Assembly (NCBI GenBank): GCA_004124295.1
Contig: SCKI01000005.1
Span: 1 to 64,000 of the forward strand
Direction: 5' to 3'
DNA length: 64,000 bases
Source of the DNA: Fidelibacterota bacterium
Lineage (GTDB): Bacteria > Fidelibacterota > Marinisomatia > SCGC-AAA003-L08 > TS1B11
Below, piece after piece: positions 27,104 through 35,137 of the stretch. The position numbers were made by a program, and so were the translations under genes. Positions within the stretch are counted from its first letter, which is position 1. Every line of letters begins with the position of its first letter. The notes under the pieces were generated by a model. That model ran no database searches and was not told the DNA's origin. It was given only the letters and a program-made list of their open reading frames with translations.

Positions 27104-27124
27104 AACAGTAATAGTTACTGTTAT
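27102..27124. promoter_or_regulatory. Palindromic PerR/Fur-type operator
   Basis: ATAACAGTAA, spacer TAG, TTACTGTTAT is a perfect 10-bp inverted repeat with a 3-base spacer. Size and AT-rich arms fit Fur-family boxes. It overlaps the ATG of the PerR-like gene and includes TATAAC and TATTAC, which could act as -10 boxes on the minus strand, so binding would block both transcription and initiation of the peroxide cluster. Confidence 0.8.
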
Positions 27125-27200
27125 AGTTTAGTGAGAATCGATGGGCTTCGCAAGCGAAATTTACAACCGGCAAGGGGTTCGATAAAAGCGCTCTGCCAGC

Positions 27201-28991
27201 CTAAATCACTGATGGCAGGAAGCGCCAGGAGATACTGAAGTGCGTCAACGGGGCAGGGGCCTCGTACTCGAACGAATTTTGTATCGTCACTTCGGTGAAA
27301 TTAATCCAGCCGTAGCGCAGTTCAAATTTCGACACCTTGATGCCGAACTCGGCTGTTGCCCAGACAATCAGGCTGCGGGCATTTTCCACCGCAGGCACCA
27401 GCCGGGCCAGATCGGCGTAGCGTGGATCGAGCCAGGTGTTGAAATCGTGGGAGATCAGACTGGCCGAAATCGTGGCGAAGGGTCGTGCCCGGGCCTTCTC
27501 CAGCGGCAGGGTCAGCGACAGTTCGCCCCAGCCATTAAGCCGCATCGGCGGCAGCGAGCCGCTGGTCGATTGCAGCAGCGAAAAGGTCCCCTCCAGGCGG
27601 ACCACATCGCTTCGCGAAACCCAGCCGCCGTAGCCCCCGGCGGTCAGCGCCTGGCGTCCATCCCTGTCCGTGAGCAGGTTGGCCTCGGTGGAGAAGGCCA
27701 GCCCGTCCCGGGCCCAGCTCCAGGCTGCCTGCAGGCGGCGCAGCAGGCCCGGCTCGCGGATCAGTACAAGGCTGTCGGGGTTCGCGCGGCGGCCCGCATG
27801 GGGCCAGTCGAGGTAGGCCTCCCAGCGCGAGGCCAGATGCAGCGTCCCGTGGTCCGACACCAGCCGCAGCGCCGCCTCGGCCCCTGGCGACCTATCGGCT
27901 AGTGCCAGACCTATGTACAGGATTGTCCGCCGCCCGCGTCTTTCCAGCCCCAGCTTGCCGTTCAGGGCAGCCACCCGGCTGTCGCTGCCGAGCTGCCAGT
28001 CCCGTAAGGTCCGGCCCTTGAGCTCCCCGCTGCCCTTGATAGTCAGCTCCAGCGGCAGGCGATAGGCGAACTGGCCGCCAGCCCAGGTGGAGAGCGTGCG
28101 GCGGTTCAGATAAACCTGGGCCGAATCCTGCTTTGAGGTGATCAGCCGCGCCGACATGGCCGCGGTGTGGAACCGCCATGCAATGGGGCCGCCGCCGCCG
28201 CTTAACTCCAGACCCTGGCTCCAGGTCCAGCTCGTGCGCAGATCGGCCACCCGTTGGCCGGCGTCGCTCACGTAGGGCAGGCCGGCTGCCTCCTGCTGAT
28301 GGATCAGCGTGTAGTTGAACTCCAATTTGCCGCTGCCGGTCATCCGGTAATCGATCAGGTAATTCTCCAGGGCCGCATTTTCCCGGACAAAAAATCCCGC
28401 TCCCGGCCCGTCCCGGCCGGCCCAACCCGGATGGCTCAGCCCCTGCCCGGCGAGCAGCAGCCTGCGGCCGGGGGCCAGATTGATGGCGCCGCCTACCTGC
28501 ACATCCCGGAAGCGGTAACTGCCCTGGTCCCAAAACAGGAATGTCTGGCTCGATGGGTCGCCTCCATCCAGCGGCGCCGGCACAAAGCGGACGGTCCCGC
28601 CTGGGGCCGCCTCCTGTGCAGCGCTGCCGATGGGCAACAGCCGGTCAGTCGCCAGCGGAAAGGCGGCCGAGAGAATCGGCTGTCCCAGCCCGCCGTCCAG
28701 CCGGGCCGCGCCGATAATCAGGTCCGCCGGTATGAAGGGATTGTCGAGTGTGGTGGCCATATCGCCGTGGCCCCAGACATCCCAGGGATGGTGCAGCAGT
28801 CCGGCCTTGGGCCTGTCCCGCAGGGCCAACACCAGCCGGCGGGTCCACGGCTCCACAACGACCAGGGTATCAACTGCGGCCGAATCCGTAGCCGTGATTT
28901 CGACCGGAGCAGGCTTGTTTTCCTGCGCCGGCAGGACCCCGGCAGTGAGGGCCACAACCGCCAGCAGGCGCATTCCCCGGGCCTGTTTCAA
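27201..28991 (-). CDS. Putative outer-membrane beta-barrel protein
   Basis: A 596-residue secreted protein: signal peptide about 1-22 (MRLLAVVALTAGVLPAQ), then a long succession of amphipathic strands with alternating polar and hydrophobic residues. It ends FSISWRFLPSVI, resembling the aromatic C-terminal beta-signal of outer-membrane barrels. There is no recognisable TonB box or plug domain, and no close named family is recognised; it looks like the large porin/TonB-receptor-like proteins of FCB bacteria. It overlaps the ECF S-component gene by 4 bases (ATGA), so the two are translationally coupled and may act on the same nutrient. Confidence 0.7.
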   Translation of the reverse strand: MKQARGMRLLAVVALTAGVLPAQENKPAPVEITATDSAAVDTLVVVEPWTRRLVLALRDRPKAGLLHHPWDVWGHGDMATTLDNPFIPADLIIGAARLDGGLGQPILSAAFPLATDRLLPIGSAAQEAAPGGTVRFVPAPLDGGDPSSQTFLFWDQGSYRFRDVQVGGAINLAPGRRLLLAGQGLSHPGWAGRDGPGAGFFVRENAALENYLIDYRMTGSGKLEFNYTLIHQQEAAGLPYVSDAGQRVADLRTSWTWSQGLELSGGGGPIAWRFHTAAMSARLITSKQDSAQVYLNRRTLSTWAGGQFAYRLPLELTIKGSGELKGRTLRDWQLGSDSRVAALNGKLGLERRGRRTILYIGLALADRSPGAEAALRLVSDHGTLHLASRWEAYLDWPHAGRRANPDSLVLIREPGLLRRLQAAWSWARDGLAFSTEANLLTDRDGRQALTAGGYGGWVSRSDVVRLEGTFSLLQSTSGSLPPMRLNGWGELSLTLPLEKARARPFATISASLISHDFNTWLDPRYADLARLVPAVENARSLIVWATAEFGIKVSKFELRYGWINFTEVTIQNSFEYEAPAPLTHFSISWRFLPSVI

Positions 28992-29587
28992 GGGGTCGAT
29001 TCGGCCTGGGTGGCAGACGCTGCGGGCTCATCCAGCAGATCCTGCCGGCCCCTGCTGATCCCGATGAGGCGGGGCACAACCAGGTAAAATATGAGCACGT
29101 TCGAGACCTGATGCAGCAGGGTAAAGGCCAGGCCGGCCACCAGGACGCTGATTATTTCGGCCGTTCCGGCGCCGGAGAGCAGCGGAAAACTGATCGAAGT
29201 CAGCCCGTCGTAGATCACGGTCCCGGTGAGCCCGGCCAAGGCCAGCAGCAGCCGTCCGCCCGCCCGCTCCAGCCGCTTGACCGGCCAGCGGACAAACAGT
29301 CCGCCCAGCAGCCCCATCAGCGCCATGCCGATAACCTGAGCGATAAGGAGCAGTGGAAAGGCCAGCCCCGAGCCGACCGGATTGGTGGCGGAAAAGATGA
29401 ACATACCGCTGGCGCCGATGAGGGCCCCCAGCCGGGGACCGAGGGTCGCTCCGGCCACGCAGGCCAGGGCCGTGACCAGTTCCACGTTCGGCACCAGGGC
29501 CAGGGCCCAGCCGCTGGCCACCATCAGGGCGACGAACATTGCCGTCAGGGCCATGGTGGTGGTTCTCACCGGTCGTAATGTTTCCAC
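28988..29587 (-). CDS. ECF transporter S-component-like membrane protein
   Basis: A 199-residue, six-TM protein resembling substrate-binding S-components of energy-coupling-factor vitamin importers: MALTAMFVALMVASGWALALVPNVELVTALACVAGATLGPRLGALIGASGMFIFSATNPVG is the typical TM1-TM3 region (read here in parts), and HQVSNVLIFYLVVPRL lies near the end. Substrate is not predictable. The EcfA/EcfT energising module is not in the window and would have to be shared from elsewhere. It is sandwiched between, and overlaps, the barrel-protein and YhaM-like genes. Confidence 0.75.
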   Translation of the reverse strand: METLRPVRTTTMALTAMFVALMVASGWALALVPNVELVTALACVAGATLGPRLGALIGASGMFIFSATNPVGSGLAFPLLLIAQVIGMALMGLLGGLFVRWPVKRLERAGGRLLLALAGLTGTVIYDGLTSISFPLLSGAGTAEIISVLVAGLAFTLLHQVSNVLIFYLVVPRLIGISRGRQDLLDEPAASATQAESTP

Positions 29588-30525
29588 AGCGCGGTGCGGA
29601 AATGATTGCGGTCATCGGTGAAGGGGGCCTCGTCATCAACCCCGTCCAGCTCCCGGTAGATCAGGTCAAGTTGGCCATCGAGGCGGTCGATGTGATGGGC
29701 CGCCAAAGCTTCGGGGAAACGGGGCGGCTGGGGCGATCCGGCGGCTGGCGAGCCCTGGTGGGAGAGGATCATGTGCTCCAGCTTTAGCAGCAGCTCCGGC
29801 GGCACATTGCCTAGCTCGGCGGCGGCCTCCTGGAGAATATCGCGGCCCAACACCACATGGCCGATGAGCTGGCCCGCATCGGTATAGTTGGCATCCAGAC
29901 CGGTCTTCAGGCCGCGCACCTTGCCGATGTCGTGGAGCAGCACCCCGGCCAGCAGCAGGTCCCGGTCGAGCCGGGGCTCGTGTCCCGCCAGGAGTTGGGC
30001 CAGTTGGCCGGTGGAGACCAGGTGCTGCAGAAAGCCGCCCCGCAGCGGGTGGTGGTGCTTCAGCGATGCCGGTATCACCATGATGGTCGCTTTCCAGGTC
30101 TTGAAGACCTGCCGCAGAAGCCGTTTGATGGGCCGGTTTTTCACGCTGCCAATGAGCTCCAGCAAACGGGCCCACAGTTCCTTGGGGTCTTCATCAATGG
30201 TGGGGATGAGCAGCTCTTCCCGGAAGCCGTAGCGGGCGTAGCGCTCGGCTGTGGCCCGGGCCACCTGCGAGCAGATCAACTGCAGGGCGCCCTTGTAGCG
30301 CTCCACCGAGCCCTTTACCGCCACCGCATCGCCGGCGTCGAACTGGCGGTTGAAATGGTCGGCGTTCTCCCAGATTCTGGCGGTGATGCGCCCACTGGCA
30401 TCCTGGAGCAGGAGGTCGAGGTAGGCGTCACCGCTGCGGGTGGTCCGCAGCCGTTTCTCCAGGCAGACAAAGAAACCCTGGATGACGCTGTTTTCCTCGA
30501 ACTGTTTTATGGCGGTAAGCTGCAT
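29566..30525 (-). CDS. YhaM-like HD-domain 3'-5' exoribonuclease
   Basis: A 319-residue protein with an N-terminal OB-fold nucleic-acid-binding domain (about 1-95, GFFVCLEKRLRTTRSGDAYLDLLLQDASGRI) and a C-terminal HD phosphohydrolase domain (HHHPLRGGFLQHL, VLLHDIGKVRGL with the HD pair, then HMILSHQG). This is the YhaM arrangement, a 3'-5' exoribonuclease. ATG 30525 matches relatives' starts; the upstream in-frame extension to 30705 has no family similarity. No clear Shine-Dalgarno is visible. It overlaps the ECF S-component gene by 22 bases. Confidence 0.88.
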   Translation of the reverse strand: MQLTAIKQFEENSVIQGFFVCLEKRLRTTRSGDAYLDLLLQDASGRITARIWENADHFNRQFDAGDAVAVKGSVERYKGALQLICSQVARATAERYARYGFREELLIPTIDEDPKELWARLLELIGSVKNRPIKRLLRQVFKTWKATIMVIPASLKHHHPLRGGFLQHLVSTGQLAQLLAGHEPRLDRDLLLAGVLLHDIGKVRGLKTGLDANYTDAGQLIGHVVLGRDILQEAAAELGNVPPELLLKLEHMILSHQGSPAAGSPQPPRFPEALAAHHIDRLDGQLDLIYRELDGVDDEAPFTDDRNHFRTALWKHYDR

Positions 30526-30862
30526 CCACACGAATTTGAGGGCAGCGCAGCAATTAAACAAGCTTCTCTGGAGCGACCACAGCACCCGCCCCTCCCAGGC
30601 CGTAAGTTTGGCCCACTTTACAATATGGGGGCATGGACTGCTGAGAATTCTCCCGGAAGGCGCCCGGGCCGGTCGCAGAATCGCGATACTGCCGCAAGAT
30701 GCCAAACATTCCTCGAGTAAAACCTTGAACGGTCAGGCTCAGCCCGATAATATTGAGGTCTCCATGAGAAGAACGAGCAGGCAATGACAAGCACCAAGCA
30801 ACATGGCACGATCACCAAGGGCCTGAACAGGCTGCCCGATGCAGACTAACGGCACCGGTATC
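30526..30862. other. Divergent intergenic region, 337 bases
   Basis: It holds the promoter for the plus-strand HNH gene (30725-30753) and, downstream of it, two chained micro-reading frames: 30764-30787 (7 codons) and 30784-30849 (21 codons), the second overlapping a possible upstream HNH start at 30839. Neither has a Shine-Dalgarno or recognisable product. In the left half (30526-30720) I see no element I can support; a minus-strand promoter for the YhaM-like gene is presumably there. Confidence 0.5.
30725..30753 (+). promoter_or_regulatory. Sigma-70-type promoter upstream of the HNH/trpS run
   Basis: TTGAAC at 30725-30730 and TAATAT at 30748-30753 are 17 bases apart, close to consensus. 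Transcription would start near 30760, leaving a leader of about 100 bases before the HNH gene. Confidence 0.6.
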
Positions 30863-31372
30863 ATGAACCGCTACGTGCTGGTGCTCAACCAAAGTTACGA
30901 GCCGGTGATGGTGACCAGCGCCAAGCGGGCGGTGGTGCTGATGCTGCTGGAAAAGGCCGAGCAGGTGGTCTGCTACGAGGAGATCATCCACTCGCCCAAT
31001 CTGGAGATGCCGCTGCCCAGCGTGGTGCGGCTGGCGCGCTATGTGCGCATCCGGGCCCGGGACATCGTGCTGACGCGCAAGAATATTTTCAAGCGGGACA
31101 ACCACCGCTGCCAGTACTGCAGCCGCACTTCGGTGCCCCTCACGCTCGACCATGTGATTCCCAAGCATCGCGGCGGCGGGGACAGTTGGGTTAACCTGGT
31201 GGCAGCCTGCCACCCCTGCAATGTGCGCAAGGGCAACCAGAACCCGGCCGAAGCCGGCATGCCGCTCCTGCGCCGGCCCCACAAGCCGTCGCGGATCACC
31301 TATTTCCAGAAATTCGTGCGCAAACGGCAGGACGCCTGGCGGCCCTACCTGTATATGGAACCGGCATCGTGA
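30863..31372 (+). CDS. HNH endonuclease-fold protein
   Basis: A 169-residue protein: N-terminal RYVLVLNQSYEPVMVTSAKRAVVLMLLEKAEQVV, a basic linker, and an HNH module with two zinc-binding CxxC pairs, CQYCSRTSVPLTLDHVIPKHRGGGDSWVNLVAACHPCNVRKGN (read in parts), where the DH and the later N-x-H residues are the nuclease core. This is a widely conserved chromosomal HNH family of unknown role, not obviously a restriction enzyme. ATG 30863 fits relatives; ATG 30839 is an in-frame alternative coupled to an upstream micro-frame. trpS follows after 28 bases. Confidence 0.85.
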   Translation: MNRYVLVLNQSYEPVMVTSAKRAVVLMLLEKAEQVVCYEEIIHSPNLEMPLPSVVRLARYVRIRARDIVLTRKNIFKRDNHRCQYCSRTSVPLTLDHVIPKHRGGGDSWVNLVAACHPCNVRKGNQNPAEAGMPLLRRPHKPSRITYFQKFVRKRQDAWRPYLYMEPAS

Positions 31373-31400
31373 TAAACAGTGCGGTGACTGAAGCGATCCA

Positions 31401-32375
31401 GTGAAGCGGGTGCTGAGCGGGATGCGGCCCACGGGCAAACTGCACCTGGGCCACTATGTCGGCGCCCTGGAGAACTGGGTTGCCATGCAGGGGGAGTACG
31501 AAAATTTTCACCTGGTGGCCGACTACCATGTGCTGACGACCCAGAGCGACACGTCGGATATCGAGCAGAATACCCTGGAAATGATCCAGGACTGGCTGGC
31601 GGCAGGCATTGATCCGGAGAAAAGTCCCATCTTCCGGCAGAGTAAGATCAAGGAGCACAGCGAGCTGTTCCTGATCCTCAGCATGCTGGTGACCACCGCC
31701 CGGCTGGAGCGCAACCCGACGCTGAAGGAGCAGATGCGCGACCTGAACCTGCGGAACCCCAGCTACGGCCACCTGGGCTACCCGGTGCTGCAGTCGGCGG
31801 ATATCCTGCTCTACAAGGGAGAGGCCGTACCGGTGGGGAAAGACCAGGCCCCGCATGTGGAGATCAGCCGGGAGCTGGCCCGGCGCTTCAACAAAACCTA
31901 TGGCGTCGTGTTTCCCGAACCCGAGGCCAAACTGACCCCCTTTTCGCGACTGCCGGGACTGGACGGCCAGGCCAAGATGAGCAAATCTCTGCATAACGCC
32001 ATCCTGCTGTCCGATGAACCGGAGACCATCCAGAAGCGGATGCACAAGGCCTTCACCGATCCGCTGAAGATTCGCCGCAACGATCCGGGCCGCCCCGACA
32101 TCTGCCTGGTCTACACCTATCATACCCGCTTCAACGCCGGCGAGGAGGCTGAGATCAGGAGTGGCTGCGAGTCCGGTTCGCTCGGCTGCGTCGATTGCAA
32201 GCAGCGCTGCGCTGAAGCCATTGCCGGGCAGCTGGCGCCGCTGCGGGAACGGCGCCGCAAGTATGACGGCCGCCCGGATGATTTGCGCGATGTGCTGGCC
32301 GACGGCGAAAAGCGCGCCGCTGCCGTGGCGCAGGCCACCATGGCCCAGGTCCATGAAGCGATGGGGCTCGGCTGA
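31401..32375 (+). CDS. trpS: Tryptophanyl-tRNA synthetase
   Basis: A 324-residue class Ic synthetase charging tRNA-Trp. The HIGH motif appears as [14 protein letters not shown] near the N-terminus and the KMSKS motif is intact ([13 protein letters not shown]). [19 protein letters not shown] contacts the substrates. The start is a GTG at 31401, in line with relatives that begin [11 protein letters not shown]. Its last base is the first base of the scpA ATG, so it is coupled to the segregation genes. Confidence 0.96.
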   Translation: MKRVLSGMRPTGKLHLGHYVGALENWVAMQGEYENFHLVADYHVLTTQSDTSDIEQNTLEMIQDWLAAGIDPEKSPIFRQSKIKEHSELFLILSMLVTTARLERNPTLKEQMRDLNLRNPSYGHLGYPVLQSADILLYKGEAVPVGKDQAPHVEISRELARRFNKTYGVVFPEPEAKLTPFSRLPGLDGQAKMSKSLHNAILLSDEPETIQKRMHKAFTDPLKIRRNDPGRPDICLVYTYHTRFNAGEEAEIRSGCESGSLGCVDCKQRCAEAIAGQLAPLRERRRKYDGRPDDLRDVLADGEKRAAAVAQATMAQVHEAMGLG

Positions 32376-33100
32376 TGGCTTACACCATCCACCTGGACAA
32401 TTTCGAAGGGCCCCTGGACCTGCTGCTCTACTTCATCCAGCGCGACAAGATCGACATCTACGATATCCCCATCGCCCGCATCACCGCCGAGTACCTGGAG
32501 TACCTCGATATCATCAAGGTCCTCAACCTGGCCGTGGCCGGCGAGTTCGTCCTGCTGGCGGCAACCCTGATGCGCATCAAGGCCCGCATGTTGCTCCCCC
32601 GCCGGGAGGTGGAGGGGGAGGAGCCCATTGAGGATCCGCGGCAGGAACTGGTGCAGCAGCTCATCGCCTACCAGCAGTTCAAGCAGGCGGCGGAGGAGCT
32701 GGGCAGCCTGAAGGAGCTGCGCAGCGCCTATTATCCGGTGGCCGAAGCAACCGCAACCGCGGACGACGGCTCCCTGGCCGCCGAGTATCTCCAGGAGGTC
32801 AGCCTGTTCGACCTGATGGCGGTGTTCCAGCAGGTACTGCGGCGGATGCCCTCTAGCGAACCGTTGCGGCTCGCAGTCGAGCCCATCAAGCTGGACGATC
32901 AGATGCGGCACCTGCGGCAGGTGCTGGCCAGCCGGGGGCAGGTCGCCCTGCGGGAGCTGTTGCTGGAGGCGGAAAACATCCATGCGGTGGTGGTCATGTT
33001 CCTGGCGCTGCTCGAACTGATGCGCCGGCAGGCGGTGCTGGTGGTCCAGAAAGGGCCTTTCGACGAGGTCACCGTGCGCCCGGCGGGGGCCGAGGCATGA
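32375..33100 (+). CDS. scpA: Segregation and condensation protein A
   Basis: A 241-residue kleisin that bridges the SMC heads in the bacterial condensin. Family opening [44 protein letters not shown] is unmistakable (N-terminal kleisin domain), followed by an acidic linker ([10 protein letters not shown]) and a C-terminal winged helix ending [23 protein letters not shown]. It overlaps trpS by 1 base and scpB by 4 bases. SMC itself is not in the window. Confidence 0.96.
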   Translation: MAYTIHLDNFEGPLDLLLYFIQRDKIDIYDIPIARITAEYLEYLDIIKVLNLAVAGEFVLLAATLMRIKARMLLPRREVEGEEPIEDPRQELVQQLIAYQQFKQAAEELGSLKELRSAYYPVAEATATADDGSLAAEYLQEVSLFDLMAVFQQVLRRMPSSEPLRLAVEPIKLDDQMRHLRQVLASRGQVALRELLLEAENIHAVVVMFLALLELMRRQAVLVVQKGPFDEVTVRPAGAEA

Positions 33101-33672
33101 TACCCAATGCCGTCGATCTGGAACTGCTGCAGATTGTCGAGGCGCTGCTCACGGCCTCTCCCGAGCCCCTGACCCAGGCCCGGCTGAATCAGGCCCTGGA
33201 CCAGCCGGCGCCGGAACTTCCTGCCATCATCGCCCAGCTGCAGGCCCGCTTCCAGGCCCAGGACCGGCCGGTGGAAATCGTCTCCGTGGCCGGCGGTTAC
33301 CAACTGGTCACCCGGCCCGAGTATCGCCACTATCTGCAACGGATGTTCCGCAAGACCGGCCGCCTGGCCCTCAGCCGGGCCGCCCTGGAAACCATCGCCG
33401 TCGTGGCCTATCGCCAGCCCCTGACCAAGACGGACATTGACCAGATCCGCGGCGTGAACTGCGATTCGGTGCTCAGGTCGCTGCTGGAAAAGAAACTCAT
33501 TACCATCAAGGGCCGGGACGAGGGTGTGGGCCGGCCGCTGCTCTACGGCACGACCGGGGCTTTCCTGGAAGCGTTCGGCCTGGCGGGGCTGGGCGACCTG
33601 CCCAAGCTGCGTGAAATCGAAGAGATCATGGGTGACGGCCAGGGTCCGACCCAGCTGGCCCATGCGACTTAA
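33097..33672 (+). CDS. scpB: Segregation and condensation protein B
   Basis: A 191-residue tandem winged-helix protein binding ScpA in the SMC complex. Recognisable parts are LLQIVEALLTASPEPLTQARLNQAL, GGYQLVTRPEYRHYLQRMF, the highly conserved LSRAALETIAVVAYRQPLTKTDIDQIRGVNCDSVLRSLLEKKLI, and GRPLLYGTTGAFLEAFGL. The start overlaps scpA by 4 bases and its end overlaps rluB by 11 bases. Confidence 0.96.
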   Translation: MIPNAVDLELLQIVEALLTASPEPLTQARLNQALDQPAPELPAIIAQLQARFQAQDRPVEIVSVAGGYQLVTRPEYRHYLQRMFRKTGRLALSRAALETIAVVAYRQPLTKTDIDQIRGVNCDSVLRSLLEKKLITIKGRDEGVGRPLLYGTTGAFLEAFGLAGLGDLPKLREIEEIMGDGQGPTQLAHAT

Positions 33673-34393
33673 CAAGTACCTGGCCCAGGCCGGTATCGCC
33701 TCCCGCCGGCAGGCAGACCAGCTCATCGCCGCAGGCCGGATTCGGGTGAATGGACAGCTGGTCACGGCCTTGGGCAGCGTGGTGGGCCCCGATGATGCGG
33801 TGGAAGTGGCCGGGGAAGCGGTAGCCGCGCCGGAGCCGGCCACGGTTTACCTGCTGCACAAGCCGAAAGGTGTCATCAGCGCCGCGTCCGACAACCGGGG
33901 CCGCAAGACCGTGGTCGATCTGGTCCGGGACAAGCGCCGTCTCTACCCCGTCGGCCGCCTCGACCGGGACACCACCGGCGCCCTGCTGATCACCAACCGG
34001 GGCGATCTGACCTATCGCCTCACCCATCCCCGCTTCGGCATCGCCCGGCACTATCTGGCCGAGGTGCGCGGCCAACTGCCCTCCGAGGCCCGCCAGGCCC
34101 TGCAGGCCGGTCTGCGCCTGAAGGATGGCGTCAGGGTGCAGGCCAAAATCCGTAAGCTGGCCCGCCAGGGCAAACGGACCCTTTACGAGGTGGTCCTTAC
34201 CGAAGGTAAAAACCGGGAGATCAAGCGCATCTTCCGCCATTATGAGCTGCCCCTGCTGCGGCTGCACCGGGCCAGTTTTGCCGGTCTGGAGGTTGACCAC
34301 CTGGCGCCGGGCAAGTACCGCCGGCTCAGGCCGGCCGAAGTGCAGGCCCTTTACCGCCAGGCCGAGGTCAAAAAACCGGAACAACTTGTCTAG
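33662..34393 (+). CDS. rluB: 23S rRNA pseudouridine synthase (RluB/RsuA family)
   Basis: A 243-residue pseudouridine synthase. An S4 RNA-binding domain occupies about 1-60 (MRLNKYLAQAGIASRRQADQLIAAGRIRVNG). The catalytic domain has the motif YPVGRLDRDTTGALLITNRGDL with the essential Asp, the LHKPKGVISAASDN strand, and the C-terminal EGKNREIKRIFRHYELPLLRLHRASFAGL of the RluB/RsuA group. RluB (U2605-type) is favoured by the scpA-scpB-rluB order, common in bacteria. The start overlaps the scpB stop. Confidence 0.93.
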   Translation: MRLNKYLAQAGIASRRQADQLIAAGRIRVNGQLVTALGSVVGPDDAVEVAGEAVAAPEPATVYLLHKPKGVISAASDNRGRKTVVDLVRDKRRLYPVGRLDRDTTGALLITNRGDLTYRLTHPRFGIARHYLAEVRGQLPSEARQALQAGLRLKDGVRVQAKIRKLARQGKRTLYEVVLTEGKNREIKRIFRHYELPLLRLHRASFAGLEVDHLAPGKYRRLRPAEVQALYRQAEVKKPEQLV

Positions 34394-34456
34394 AAACAGA
34401 TGGATATTGGCAGTGCAGGGACGTAAACTAGCCTGCTTTTTGACGCAGGCGCCGTC

Positions 34457-35131
34457 GTGAGCACGGTGGTCGCCATTGACGGGCCCTCGGCTTCGGGCAA
34501 GAGTACCACGGCCCGGCTGGTGGCCCGGCATCTGGGCTTCCTGCACCTGGATACCGGGGCGATGTACCGGGCGGTGACCCTGGCCTGCCACAAGCAGGCG
34601 CTGCCCGCCGATCCTTCCCCGCAGATGTCTGCCCTGCTGGATGAACTGGATATCCGCTTCGAGCGCGACGCGGCCGGCAACCAGCGGGTACTGCTTAACG
34701 GCGCGGACGTCAGCCAGTTGATTCGAACACCGGAGATCAACCGCGCCGTGAGCCGTTACAGCGCGCTGCCGGTGGTACGGGAACGGCTGGTGAGGTTCCA
34801 GCGGCAGATGGCTGCCGAAAACGACGTGGTCTGCGAAGGACGGGACATCGGCACCCGGGTATTTCCCGAGGCGGCGTATAAATTTTTCATCGTCGCCGAC
34901 ATTGAAATCCGAGCCCGCCGCAGGCAACAGGAGCTGCTGGCCAAAGGCTACGAAGCAGATTTGGCGCTGCTCGAGACAGAGCTGCAGCGGCGGGATGCGG
35001 AGGACAGTGCCCGGGAGCATTCGCCGTTGGTGCAGGCCGACGATGCCATCGTTATTGATACGTCAGGCCTGACCATCGAAGAACAGGTGGCAACAGTAAT
35101 CGCGCATATTGAGGCGCAAACGAAACCGTAA
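34457..35131 (+). CDS. cmk: Cytidylate kinase
   Basis: A 224-residue (d)CMP kinase. P-loop GPSASGKSTTARLVARHLG is followed by LDTGAMYRAVTL, the CMP-site region VCEGRDIGTRVFPEAAYKFFIVAD and the LID-like RRRQQELLAKG with basic residues. The start is GTG 34457 (relatives begin within a few residues of VVAIDGPSASGKS). It lies directly before rpsA (6-base gap), a conserved bacterial pairing. The 63-base gap to rluB contains a GC hairpin (GCCTGC/GCAGGC) without a T-tract. Confidence 0.95.
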   Translation: MSTVVAIDGPSASGKSTTARLVARHLGFLHLDTGAMYRAVTLACHKQALPADPSPQMSALLDELDIRFERDAAGNQRVLLNGADVSQLIRTPEINRAVSRYSALPVVRERLVRFQRQMAAENDVVCEGRDIGTRVFPEAAYKFFIVADIEIRARRRQQELLAKGYEADLALLETELQRRDAEDSAREHSPLVQADDAIVIDTSGLTIEEQVATVIAHIEAQTKP

Positions 35132-35137
35132 AACCAA

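Noticed and set aside
30863-31372. Homing endonuclease or restriction gene because of the HNH motif
   Set aside because: No intron, intein or methyltransferase is adjacent, and the N-terminus fits a conserved chromosomal family of unknown function.
34410-34456. Terminator between rluB and cmk
   Set aside because: A GCCTGC/GCAGGC stem exists but the T-run is in the loop and no T-tract follows.
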